Of a stretch of DNA of 64,000 nucleotides, positions 55,648 to 64,000 are shown in pieces (position 1 is the stretch's first letter; each line of letters starts with the position of its first letter). Origin of the DNA: DTPU01 sp963827855. GTDB lineage: Bacteria; Planctomycetota; Phycisphaerae; Sedimentisphaerales; Anaerobacaceae. A program made the translations under genes and the position numbers. Location: positions 372,001 to 436,000 of the forward strand of contig CAWHBY010000001.1 of assembly GCA_963827855.1 (NCBI GenBank), read 5' to 3'. The notes beneath the pieces were generated by a model. The model was given only the letters and a program-made list of their open reading frames with translations. It was not told the DNA's origin and did not search any database.

Positions 55648-57473
55648 CAGATCAGAATCGCATGCCGCCGGAGTTCGCCGAATGGATCGTCCACTCCCTG
55701 GACGGGACGATCACGACCGAGCAGTTTGCCCGGCTCGAACACATGATCTGCACACAGCCGACGGCCAGGGCCTATTACCTGGAGTTCATCATGACCTACG
55801 TCGGGCTGGTGGGCTTGGTGGGGGTCTTGCCCAGGCCGGTCAATTGGGTCCTGGAAAGGGACCTGCCTATCGCCGAGGAGTCCTGCGAGGCCGTGGAAAC
55901 CCTGAATCGTCCGGAGAGCACGCAAGGAGGTGACGATTCTGGTGCCGTCCGGTTGGGGCCGGACCTGCCTGAACCGGAGCGGGTCCGTCAGATCGAGCAG
56001 TACGCCCGTCAGCAACTGGAGGCCTTTCTCGAACAGCAGCAGGCCGAAGCCTCGGCGCAGAGGACGCGACGATCAGGTCTGGACCTGGGACTGATGAGGG
56101 ATCGGGTCGAGGGATCGGTCCGCTGGTTCCTCCATGTGGGTATCCGGGCGGTCAAGACTGCGGCCGTCGTGGGCCTGGTCACCACGGCCACCTTGGTCTT
56201 GGCCCTTTACATCCACTCCCATCGGACTGTGGGAATCCTGGTCGGATCGATGGACGCCCAATGGAATGTGCCACTCGATTCAGAGGGTCGGATTCGGCCC
56301 CAACGGTTGAGCCTTGAACAGGGCTATGCCCAGATCCAGTTGGGGAGGGGGGCAGAAGTGATCCTCCAAGCCCCCAGCACTTTCACCCTGGACTCCAAGA
56401 ACAGGATGTCCCTATACAGCGGATGGATGACCGCCAAGGTCCCTCCCTCGGCAAAGGGCTTTACGGTCAAGGCCCCGGGGTCCAGTGTCGTGGACTACGG
56501 GACCGAGTTCGGGTTGTTGGCCGGCGCAGATCAGCGTGCAGAAGTCCACGTCTTTGACGGCAGGATCGAGTATCGGTACGGAAGCAGTGCCCGTCATCAA
56601 TCGGGTCGCCAGTCCCTCGTCCAGGGACAGGCGGCCACCCTGGATGAGGAGGGGAGACTGGGTCGGACCGCGGTAACGGATCGGCCTCGCCTATTCGTCC
56701 GGGAAATGCCGGTAGACAGCGGCTTTGGGATCCCGGGCAGGCGCCTGGATCTGGCGGACGTGATCGGTGGCGGCAACGGCCTGGGCACCGGGGTACTCAG
56801 TCAGGGCCTGGATCCTTCCACGGGCACGGCCACGGATGCCCGGCAGCTCCTCAAGGTTGACGGGCGGGGATTCCTGCCCGTTCCGACCCTCCCGTTTGTC
56901 GATGGTGTCTTCGTGCCTGACGGCAACCATGCGCCTGTGGTCATCACCTCCACGGGGCTCGTCTTCGAGAGATGTCCCAGGACCAACGGCAGGTCCTATG
57001 AAACGGTCCTCAATGGGGCGACCTTCAGGCCTGGCCGGCTCGATCCCCAGCCGGGGCGGTTGGGGGGCCGGGACTACGTCACCAAGGCCAGCCCGTCGAT
57101 CGGGATGCACCCGAATGCGGGGATCACTTACGACCTGGACCAGATCCGGGCCTCCATGCCGGATGCGGAGATCCGACGGTTCGATGCCCTGTGTGGCACA
57201 TCAGAGACGGTGGTGGCCTGGGCGAAGCGGGACTCCGATCCAAACAAGATCCAGGTGGACTTCTGGGTCCTCGTGGACGGCCGGATTCGATTCTCGAAGG
57301 CCTTGAAGGCCGTGCCGCCCCAGTCAGCGCGGATCGGGATAGACCTAGAACCCGGGGATCGTTTTCTGACCTTGGCCACCACGCACCCAGGGGAGTACCA
57401 ATACTGCTGGGCCCTTTTTGCAGAGGCCAGCCTAGAACTGACCGCCAAGAGGGAGGGACCTTCCAGCCCTTGA
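55644..57473 (+). CDS. FecR-like membrane protein with NPCBM-type C-terminus
   Basis: The product has 609 residues. The ATG at 55644 follows AAGGAGGAGCTTGC and overlaps the sigma stop. The N-terminal 90 residues are cytoplasmic and helical. A coiled-coil segment (Glu/Gln-rich) follows, then a membrane helix (about 180-195). The FecR domain (about 215-345) has the hallmark FTVKAPGSSVVDYGTEFGL. The C-terminal part (about 450-590) is NPCBM-like (RSYETVLNGATFRPG, GIHM-type SIGMHPNAGITYDLD), a carbohydrate-binding module. It is probably the anti-sigma partner: it senses a glycan outside and releases the sigma inside. The downstream LamG genes may be its regulon (inference). Confidence 0.85.
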   Translation: MTDQNRMPPEFAEWIVHSLDGTITTEQFARLEHMICTQPTARAYYLEFIMTYVGLVGLVGVLPRPVNWVLERDLPIAEESCEAVETLNRPESTQGGDDSGAVRLGPDLPEPERVRQIEQYARQQLEAFLEQQQAEASAQRTRRSGLDLGLMRDRVEGSVRWFLHVGIRAVKTAAVVGLVTTATLVLALYIHSHRTVGILVGSMDAQWNVPLDSEGRIRPQRLSLEQGYAQIQLGRGAEVILQAPSTFTLDSKNRMSLYSGWMTAKVPPSAKGFTVKAPGSSVVDYGTEFGLLAGADQRAEVHVFDGRIEYRYGSSARHQSGRQSLVQGQAATLDEEGRLGRTAVTDRPRLFVREMPVDSGFGIPGRRLDLADVIGGGNGLGTGVLSQGLDPSTGTATDARQLLKVDGRGFLPVPTLPFVDGVFVPDGNHAPVVITSTGLVFERCPRTNGRSYETVLNGATFRPGRLDPQPGRLGGRDYVTKASPSIGMHPNAGITYDLDQIRASMPDAEIRRFDALCGTSETVVAWAKRDSDPNKIQVDFWVLVDGRIRFSKALKAVPPQSARIGIDLEPGDRFLTLATTHPGEYQYCWALFAEASLELTAKREGPSSP

Positions 57474-57525
57474 TCCATGGCCGTTGGGCCAGTGCCAACC
57501 TATCCCATACGAAGGAGGACTTGTC

Positions 57526-60504
57526 ATGTGCAAAAAGTTGCATCATCCCATGATCGTCAGTCTTCTGCTGGCCGTGCTGTCGACCATGGTGCGTGCCGAG
57601 CTGGTCGGCTGGTGGAGGCTGGATGAGCCCTCGGGCTCGACGGTGGCCGACTCGTCTGGAAAGGGAAACAATGGGACCTGCCAAGGCGCAGCGACCTGGG
57701 TGGCAGGTCAGATCGGGGGGGCCTGGCAGGGCTCCACCGCCACGGGCACAAGCGCATCTTACATCCAGATCCCGCACAGCGATATCCTAAACATCCCCAA
57801 CACGGTGACCGTGGCCTTTTGGGTGAACATCCCTACTTACGCCACGGCCCAGCTCCTCGAGAAGGGGGGCACCGCGGGCAGTGCCTGGTACGCTGCCTAC
57901 GGTATGCGCGCGGAGTCCAACGGGACGGTTCGCATCCAGTGGGGCAACACGAACTGGAACCCCACGTCCGTCGTCCCCCTGAGCACCTGGACGCACGTGG
58001 CCATGACGTTTGACGTCAACGGCGGGGCGAACAACAACAAGGTCTATTTCAACGGCGTCCAAGTCGCAGAACGGACGTGGTCAACCGCACTCACCACGAA
58101 TGCCTTTCCCCTCATCATCGGCGTGGACAACTACAATAGCGCCCCCCGTTGGCCTTTCAGGGGGATGATCGATGACCTCCGCATCTACAACGAGGTCCTG
58201 CCTGCCGGCCTGATCTCCACGATCCTGCGTGGAGGTGGATTGACCGCCGGCATCTCCGGCAGTCCCAGTCCCGCGAACAAGGCTGCAGACGTGCTTAGAG
58301 AAGTGGCCCTGGCCTGGAAGCCGGGGGACTACGCGGGTACCCATGATGTGTACTTCGGGACCTCATTCGACGACGTCAATACGGCAAGTGTATCCAGCCC
58401 CAAGGGCGTCTTGGTCAGCCAGGGCCAGACGGACACCGCCTTTGATCCTGCCGGTCTTCTGGCCTTTGGTCAGACCTACTACTGGAGGATCGACGAGGTC
58501 AATGCCACGCCGGACGCCACGGTCTATCGGGGCGACGTCTGGAGCTTTGCAGCCGAACCCTATGCTTACGCCATAAAGCCCGCCAAGGCCACGGCCTCCA
58601 ACTCTCACAACACAGCGATGGGTCCTGAGAAGACGATCGACGGCTCCGGGCTCAGTGCCAGTGACCAGCACTCCATCCTCGCTACGGACATGTGGCTCAG
58701 CAATGTAACGGGTCCCAAGCCAGCCTGGATACAATACGACTTTGATCGGATCTACAAACTCCAGGAGATGTGGGTCTGGAACTCCAACCAGTCTGTGGAG
58801 ACAACGATTGGATTCGGGGCCAGGGAGGTGTCCGTCGAGGTCTCCACGGACGGGACCACATGGGCGGCGATACCGAATGTGCCGGTCTTCAACCAGGCCA
58901 CCGGCTCACCGGACTATGTCCACAACACGACCGTGAACCTTGGCGGGACCCTCGCCCAGTACGTAAGGCTGACCATTCAGAGCAACTGGGGTACCCAGGT
59001 CCAATGTGGCCTCAGTGAGGTTCGGTTCTTCTACGTCCCGGTAAAGGCCTTTGCCCCACAGCCCGCGGTCGGAGCCACGGGTGTGGCCCTGGACGCCACC
59101 CTGAACTGGCGGCCCGGCCGCGAGGCGGCCAGTCACCAGGTCTTCTTCGGCACAGACGCCAATGCCGTGACGGCCGGAACGGCCTTCGTCCAGACTGTGA
59201 CCGAGCACCAGCTCAGCTTGGCCAGTCTGTCACCGGAGTATGGCCGGACCTACTACTGGAAGATCGATGAGGTCAACGACGCGGCGATGCCCAAGACCTG
59301 GGCTGGAGACCTCTGGAGCTTCTCGACGGTCGGCTATGGGGTGGTAGATGACTTTGAGTCGTATGACAACACCTGCAGCCGGATCTTCTTCAGTTGGATC
59401 GACGGGTACGGCCACAGCGGATCTACTGATTGCAGCGTGCCGCCGTCCCAGGGCAATGGGACGGGCTCGACGGTGGGCAACATCAATCCGCCGTTTGCGG
59501 AGCGGACGATCGTGAACTCGGGCAACCAGGCCATGCCGTTCTGGTACGACAACACCCGAGTGCCGTTCTATTCTGAGGCGGTGCGGCAGTGGGACACGGC
59601 CCAGTCGTGGAAGGGCGGTGGAGCCAACACCCTGACGGTCTCCTTCAGAGGTGAGGCCCCGGGCTTCCTGGAATATGCCCCTGGCAGCGTGGTGATGAAC
59701 GGCATGGGTACGGACATCTGGGGCACCGTGGACCAGGGCCGGTTTGCGTACAGGCGTCTCAGTGGGGACGGATCGATCGTGGCGAAGGTGGAGAGCCTGG
59801 CGAACACGAACGCATGGGCCAAGGTTGGGGTGATGATCCGTGAGAGTCCGGAGGCCGGCTCCACGTGGGCGTACATCCTGTACGGAGGCACCAACGGGGT
59901 CCACTTTCAGGCGAGGCTGACAAGCAACGTGGCAGCAGTCAGTGATACGGCGATCACCCTTCCTGTAGACCAGACTGGGGCCCGGGCGCCGGTGTGGATC
60001 AAGCTGGAGCGCAAGGCCAACCAGTTCAGCGGGTCCTACTCGATGGACGGCAAGGTCTGGACTGCGATGGTATGGAATCCGCAGACGATCACGATGGCCA
60101 AGGACGTGTACATTGGCCTGGCAGTGACCAGCCACGCGGCCAACGTGGTCTGCGGGGCCAGGCTGTCAGGGGTCGCGACGACGGGCAACGTGACAGGGGC
60201 ATGGGAATCTGCGGATCTAGGAGTGCCCCAGGTGGCGACAGGCAACACGCTGGAGGCATTGTACGTGGTGGTGCAGGATAGTGGGGGCAAGACGGCGGTG
60301 GTGGGCCATCCAGACCCTGCGGCCATAGCCAGCGGGTCGTGGGAGCAGTGGACCATTCCCTTCAGCCAGATCAGCGGCTTTGGGGTCAACGTGGGCTCCG
60401 TCAAAAGGTTGATGATCGGTGTAGGGGACAGGTCCTCTCCGAAGGCCGGTGGCACAGGCAAGCTGTACATCGACGACATACGCCTATCGCGGACGGCGCA
60501 GTAG
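57526..60504 (+). CDS. Giant secreted LamG/discoidin protein B
   Basis: The product has 992 residues, as protein A. The ATG at 57526 follows CGAAGGAGGACTTGTC; an earlier in-frame start at 57484 is not preferred. Signal peptide, LamG domain (about 25-235, WWRLDEPSGST), FN3-like region, discoidin-type domain (about 342-500), second FN3-like region, and the C-terminal sandwich (about 602-990) split by a DUF1349-like insert (about 715-885). The 3' 1,587 bp are identical by eye to part of the next gene. It lies 52 bases after the FecR-like gene and may be in the same transcript. Confidence 0.88.
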   Translation: MCKKLHHPMIVSLLLAVLSTMVRAELVGWWRLDEPSGSTVADSSGKGNNGTCQGAATWVAGQIGGAWQGSTATGTSASYIQIPHSDILNIPNTVTVAFWVNIPTYATAQLLEKGGTAGSAWYAAYGMRAESNGTVRIQWGNTNWNPTSVVPLSTWTHVAMTFDVNGGANNNKVYFNGVQVAERTWSTALTTNAFPLIIGVDNYNSAPRWPFRGMIDDLRIYNEVLPAGLISTILRGGGLTAGISGSPSPANKAADVLREVALAWKPGDYAGTHDVYFGTSFDDVNTASVSSPKGVLVSQGQTDTAFDPAGLLAFGQTYYWRIDEVNATPDATVYRGDVWSFAAEPYAYAIKPAKATASNSHNTAMGPEKTIDGSGLSASDQHSILATDMWLSNVTGPKPAWIQYDFDRIYKLQEMWVWNSNQSVETTIGFGAREVSVEVSTDGTTWAAIPNVPVFNQATGSPDYVHNTTVNLGGTLAQYVRLTIQSNWGTQVQCGLSEVRFFYVPVKAFAPQPAVGATGVALDATLNWRPGREAASHQVFFGTDANAVTAGTAFVQTVTEHQLSLASLSPEYGRTYYWKIDEVNDAAMPKTWAGDLWSFSTVGYGVVDDFESYDNTCSRIFFSWIDGYGHSGSTDCSVPPSQGNGTGSTVGNINPPFAERTIVNSGNQAMPFWYDNTRVPFYSEAVRQWDTAQSWKGGGANTLTVSFRGEAPGFLEYAPGSVVMNGMGTDIWGTVDQGRFAYRRLSGDGSIVAKVESLANTNAWAKVGVMIRESPEAGSTWAYILYGGTNGVHFQARLTSNVAAVSDTAITLPVDQTGARAPVWIKLERKANQFSGSYSMDGKVWTAMVWNPQTITMAKDVYIGLAVTSHAANVVCGARLSGVATTGNVTGAWESADLGVPQVATGNTLEALYVVVQDSGGKTAVVGHPDPAAIASGSWEQWTIPFSQISGFGVNVGSVKRLMIGVGDRSSPKAGGTGKLYIDDIRLSRTAQ
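58911..60497 (+). repeat. 1.59-kb direct repeat, copy 1
   Basis: From 58911 to 60497 the sequence matches 62028 to 63614 at an offset of 3,117 bases. No mismatch was seen where I compared the two by eye in several blocks. It covers the discoidin end, second FN3 region and the whole split C-terminal module. Upstream of it the two genes are similar but not identical. Confidence 0.9.
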
Positions 60505-60594
60505 GAGCCCATGCCTGTGGGCGATGGAATTCGCAGGGAATCAACAAAGTACAGAGTGGAATCTTAGGGGCATCAGTGGTGAAAGGGTGTGACC

Positions 60595-63500
60595 ATGAAG
60601 CGATCAATCAAGAGCGTGATTCGAGTCCTGCTGGTACTGCTTGCCGGTACGGCCGTTCAGGCGGAACTGCAGCGGGTGACAGATTTTGAAGGCATGACGG
60701 GGACTCCTGACGGCATAGCGTGCAATGGTGTCTTGGGGGGCTTCATAGACAGCGAGACCGAGGGCACGGGCAATCATACCTTTGGGACCATCGGCGGGAG
60801 CAACTGCATCAATTACAGGAGCCACAGTAGCGGCGCCCTGCGAGCAGTGGGAATCGGTGGCATCACCAATCCGATTGAGGAGGGCGAGACAGGCATAGGA
60901 TTCTGCAGGTTCATGGTCCGCTCCGCAAGCCTTACCGTACGCACCCATATAGGCCTGATCGCGAACGCGACCAATGATCCCGTCAACAGCACCACTGCCG
61001 GGGATCCATTGACTGTCCCGGCAGGATTCAGGTTGGTGGCCAGTGGAACTGGATTCGACGTCGCCACCTTGGATGGTGCGACCACTCTCAAGCCCAGCCT
61101 TGTACGCGGCCAGTGGTACAACGTCTGGATCGTGGCCGATCACGGCGCCAATACCTTCGATCTCTATCTCAGCACGGCTGAAGGACCCGCCGGGGCACCC
61201 ACGCTGCCCACGCCGTCAGACCTTGTCAAGGGCGGCATTCCGTTTGGGGTGGCTACGACCGATCCTCTCAACTGCATCATGTCTGCCAGTCCAACCGGCA
61301 CAGGTCAGGCCGAGGTCATCTACCTTGATGAGATCTGGTGGGATGGGGACCAGGGCCTGACGCCCTCTGGAAAGGCCAGGAGCCCAAGGCCGGCGGACAA
61401 GGGGCAGGACGTGCCCAGGGATGCAGTCCTGGCCTGGACACCAGGGCCATCTGAGGCCACGCACGACGTGTACTTCGGGACCAGTCAGGCAGATGCGGAA
61501 GGTGCCAGCCGTACGGACCCCAAGGGCGCGCTGGTCAGCCAGGGTCAGACGGCCGCCATTTATGATCCTCCTGTTCTGCTTGCTTATGGCCAAACGTACC
61601 ACTGGCGGGTCGATGAAGTCAACGCCATCGACCAGAAGATCATCCCTGGTTCAGTCTGGAGTTTCACGGCCGAGCCCTATGCGTATGAGATCAGGCCCAC
61701 TGGTGCCGCGGCATCGAGCGTCCACAACGCCGGGACTGGTCCTGAGAAGACCATGGACAGATCAGGGCTCAACGCCGTGGATCAACACTCGACCATCGAG
61801 ACGGAGATGTGGCTGAGCAGTGCCATGGGTCCCACACCGGCCTGGATCCAATACGAGTTCGACAAGGCATACAAGCTCCGCGAGATGTGGATGTGGAACT
61901 CGAACCAGATGATCGAGACGGTCATTGGTTTTGGGGCCAGGGAGGTAGCCGTCGAGGTCTCCACGGACGGGACCACATGGGCGGCGATACCGAATGCCCC
62001 AATCTTCAACCAGGCCACCGGCTCCCCGGACTATGTCCACAACACGACCGTGAACCTTGGCGGGACCCTCGCCCAGTACGTAAGGCTGACCATTCAGAGC
62101 AACTGGGGTACCCAGGTCCAATGTGGCCTCAGTGAGGTTCGGTTCTTCTACGTCCCGGTAAAGGCCTTTGCCCCACAGCCCGCGGTCGGAGCCACGGGTG
62201 TGGCCCTGGACGCCACCCTGAACTGGCGGCCCGGCCGCGAGGCGGCCAGTCACCAGGTCTTCTTCGGCACAGACGCCAATGCCGTGACGGCCGGAACGGC
62301 CTTCGTCCAGACTGTGACCGAGCACCAGCTCAGCTTGGCCAGTCTGTCACCGGAGTATGGCCGGACCTACTACTGGAAGATCGATGAGGTCAACGACGCG
62401 GCGATGCCCAAGACCTGGGCTGGAGACCTCTGGAGCTTCTCGACGGTCGGCTATGGGGTGGTAGATGACTTTGAGTCGTATGACAACACCTGCAGCCGGA
62501 TCTTCTTCAGTTGGATCGACGGGTACGGCCACAGCGGATCTACTGATTGCAGCGTGCCGCCGTCCCAGGGCAATGGGACGGGCTCGACGGTGGGCAACAT
62601 CAATCCGCCGTTTGCGGAGCGGACGATCGTGAACTCGGGCAACCAGGCCATGCCGTTCTGGTACGACAACACCCGAGTGCCGTTCTATTCTGAGGCGGTG
62701 CGGCAGTGGGACACGGCCCAGTCGTGGAAGGGCGGTGGAGCCAACACCCTGACGGTCTCCTTCAGAGGTGAGGCCCCGGGCTTCCTGGAATATGCCCCTG
62801 GCAGCGTGGTGATGAACGGCATGGGTACGGACATCTGGGGCACCGTGGACCAGGGCCGGTTTGCGTACAGGCGTCTCAGTGGGGACGGATCGATCGTGGC
62901 GAAGGTGGAGAGCCTGGCGAACACGAACGCATGGGCCAAGGTTGGGGTGATGATCCGTGAGAGTCCGGAGGCCGGCTCCACGTGGGCGTACATCCTGTAC
63001 GGAGGCACCAACGGGGTCCACTTTCAGGCGAGGCTGACAAGCAACGTGGCAGCAGTCAGTGATACGGCGATCACCCTTCCTGTAGACCAGACTGGGGCCC
63101 GGGCGCCGGTGTGGATCAAGCTGGAGCGCAAGGCCAACCAGTTCAGCGGGTCCTACTCGATGGACGGCAAGGTCTGGACTGCGATGGTATGGAATCCGCA
63201 GACGATCACGATGGCCAAGGACGTGTACATTGGCCTGGCAGTGACCAGCCACGCGGCCAACGTGGTCTGCGGGGCCAGGCTGTCAGGGGTCGCGACGACG
63301 GGCAACGTGACAGGGGCATGGGAATCTGCGGATCTAGGAGTGCCCCAGGTGGCGACAGGCAACACGCTGGAGGCATTGTACGTGGTGGTGCAGGATAGTG
63401 GGGGCAAGACGGCGGTGGTGGGCCATCCAGACCCTGCGGCCATAGCCAGCGGGTCGTGGGAGCAGTGGACCATTCCCTTCAGCCAGATCAGCGGCTTTGG

Positions 63501-63624
63501 GGTCAACGTGGGCTCCGTCAAAAGGTTGATGATCGGTGTAGGGGACAGGTCCTCTCCGAAGGCCGGTGGCACAGGCAAGCTGTACATCGACGACATACGC
63601 CTATCGCGGACGGCAACCCCTTGA
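60595..63624 (+). CDS. Giant secreted discoidin protein C
   Basis: The product has 1,009 residues. The ATG at 60595 follows AAAGGGTGTGACC. Signal peptide, then an N-terminal domain unlike B (about 22-255, beginning LQRVTDFEGMTGTPDG, another LamG/carbohydrate-binding sandwich), an FN3-like region, a discoidin domain and the same C-terminal half as B. Domain swapping by recombination between neighbouring genes is the natural reading: a new front joined to an identical back. It lies 90 bases after B. Confidence 0.85.
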   Translation: MKRSIKSVIRVLLVLLAGTAVQAELQRVTDFEGMTGTPDGIACNGVLGGFIDSETEGTGNHTFGTIGGSNCINYRSHSSGALRAVGIGGITNPIEEGETGIGFCRFMVRSASLTVRTHIGLIANATNDPVNSTTAGDPLTVPAGFRLVASGTGFDVATLDGATTLKPSLVRGQWYNVWIVADHGANTFDLYLSTAEGPAGAPTLPTPSDLVKGGIPFGVATTDPLNCIMSASPTGTGQAEVIYLDEIWWDGDQGLTPSGKARSPRPADKGQDVPRDAVLAWTPGPSEATHDVYFGTSQADAEGASRTDPKGALVSQGQTAAIYDPPVLLAYGQTYHWRVDEVNAIDQKIIPGSVWSFTAEPYAYEIRPTGAAASSVHNAGTGPEKTMDRSGLNAVDQHSTIETEMWLSSAMGPTPAWIQYEFDKAYKLREMWMWNSNQMIETVIGFGAREVAVEVSTDGTTWAAIPNAPIFNQATGSPDYVHNTTVNLGGTLAQYVRLTIQSNWGTQVQCGLSEVRFFYVPVKAFAPQPAVGATGVALDATLNWRPGREAASHQVFFGTDANAVTAGTAFVQTVTEHQLSLASLSPEYGRTYYWKIDEVNDAAMPKTWAGDLWSFSTVGYGVVDDFESYDNTCSRIFFSWIDGYGHSGSTDCSVPPSQGNGTGSTVGNINPPFAERTIVNSGNQAMPFWYDNTRVPFYSEAVRQWDTAQSWKGGGANTLTVSFRGEAPGFLEYAPGSVVMNGMGTDIWGTVDQGRFAYRRLSGDGSIVAKVESLANTNAWAKVGVMIRESPEAGSTWAYILYGGTNGVHFQARLTSNVAAVSDTAITLPVDQTGARAPVWIKLERKANQFSGSYSMDGKVWTAMVWNPQTITMAKDVYIGLAVTSHAANVVCGARLSGVATTGNVTGAWESADLGVPQVATGNTLEALYVVVQDSGGKTAVVGHPDPAAIASGSWEQWTIPFSQISGFGVNVGSVKRLMIGVGDRSSPKAGGTGKLYIDDIRLSRTATP
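62028..63614 (+). repeat. 1.59-kb direct repeat, copy 2
   Basis: The partner of 58911-60497 (offset 3,117). Sequence identity by eye implies recent duplication or gene conversion. Outside the block the genes diverge immediately at the 3' end (GCGCAGTAGG versus GCAACCCCTT). Confidence 0.9.
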
Positions 63625-63835
63625 TCTGGCGCAGAGCACGACATACACGGGCGCCTGCATGTAGGGATAATGACCGTGGCCCACGTCCTGGTGGCGTGGG
63701 CCATGGTTGTCCAGGGGGATGCAGCATGGACGCAAACGCAATCGTCGCACTGTTGGCTGTCTTCACACGACCGGCATGAACCCGGAACTTCTGTCCGGTG
63801 GCGTGCCGAGGTTCTCGACAAAGGAGATCGACGCC

Positions 63836-64000
63836 ATGCGAACAAGACACATCAAGACGGCCATTGCCGTTGCCGGGATTGCCCTATGCCTGCCTGGGCC
63901 GAGCCTTGCCCAGCCGCAGGGCCAGCCGCGGGGACAGGGTGAGAGGCGATCCGCGACAAGACGGACACAACGAGTGGTCCCCATGAAGGAGGTGCAGGTG
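63836..64000 (+). CDS. Secreted protein, N-terminal fragment (runs off right edge)
   Basis: The ATG at 63836 follows AAAGGAGATCGACGCC and 55 codons remain open to the edge. The N-terminus is a signal peptide (MRTRHIKTAIAVAGIALCLP, then PSLAQPQ) with a typical AQ cleavage site. The mature start is rich in Gln, Gly and Arg. Nothing more can be said of function. It may belong to the same surface-protein region. Confidence 0.6.
   Translation, partial: MRTRHIKTAIAVAGIALCLPGPSLAQPQGQPRGQGERRSATRRTQRVVPMKEVQV

Noticed and set aside
59230..60135. Identical 301-codon minus-strand frames here and at 62347-63252
   Set aside because: They are the antisense of the identical repeat in proteins B and C; their identity follows from the DNA repeat, not from selection on the frame.

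Overview
The window reads as a chromosomal segment of a GC-rich planctomycete, most like the Phycisphaerae/Sedimentisphaerales group. The basis is the gene content: pseudopilin-like 'H-x-G' proteins, PEP-CTERM tails, many LamG/discoidin surface proteins, PQQ-like beta-propellers, ECF sigma factors paired with Hanks-type kinases, Gfo/Idh/MocA oxidoreductases and a LexA-linked DnaE2-type polymerase. This is inference from families, not from a marker gene. The only structural RNA seen is one tRNA-Ser(GCU).

Layout. 1-8.6 kb: the 5' end of a minus-strand protein kinase cut by the window edge, a LamG/PKD protein followed in frame by a PEP-CTERM-like relic, a small membrane protein, gene debris, a pseudopilin with a Gly/Trp-rich insert, tRNA-Ser, a MetA/SphA-type outer-membrane protein and a serine hydrolase with a late frameshift. 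8.6-13.2 kb: a minus-strand cassette lexA > DUF72 > dnaE2-like polymerase, with a dyad just upstream of lexA that is a candidate LexA operator. 13.2-21.8 kb: a PQQ-like propeller, polysaccharide deacetylase, SPFH protein, PEP-CTERM protein, DUF2130 protein and a second DUF72 protein.

21.9-35.1 kb is a mirrored regulatory region. A minus-strand series (LamG/discoidin protein, pseudopilin, ECF sigma, 1069-residue kinase, oxidoreductase) faces a plus-strand series (ECF sigma, homologous kinase with a frameshift). Both kinases have the order kinase, membrane helix, TPR-like region, PD40-like propeller. 35.2-43.5 kb is a block of secreted or lipoprotein alpha/beta hydrolases and esterases with a carboxymuconolactone decarboxylase-cupin fusion. 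It is visibly less GC-biased than its neighbours and may be a transferred catabolic island.

43.5-54.6 kb is a co-directional run of exported proteins: pseudopilin, two PQQ-like propellers (one with a malectin-like domain between Gly-rich linkers), DUF362 plus dockerin, CotH/LTD, a small exported protein and another pseudopilin. 55.1-63.6 kb is a second regulatory plus surface unit: ECF sigma, a FecR/NPCBM protein overlapping it by ATGA, and two giant LamG/discoidin-type proteins whose 3' 1,587 bp are identical by eye. The window ends inside a new secreted-protein gene.

Three genes (serine hydrolase, second kinase, carboxylesterase) each carry what looks like a one-base indel. Either the assembly has residual indels or these genes are newly broken; read-level checking would decide. 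The observations most worth following are the lexA-DUF72-dnaE2 cassette, the mirrored sigma/kinase modules, the domain-in-domain architecture shared by the three giant surface proteins, and the esterase island.
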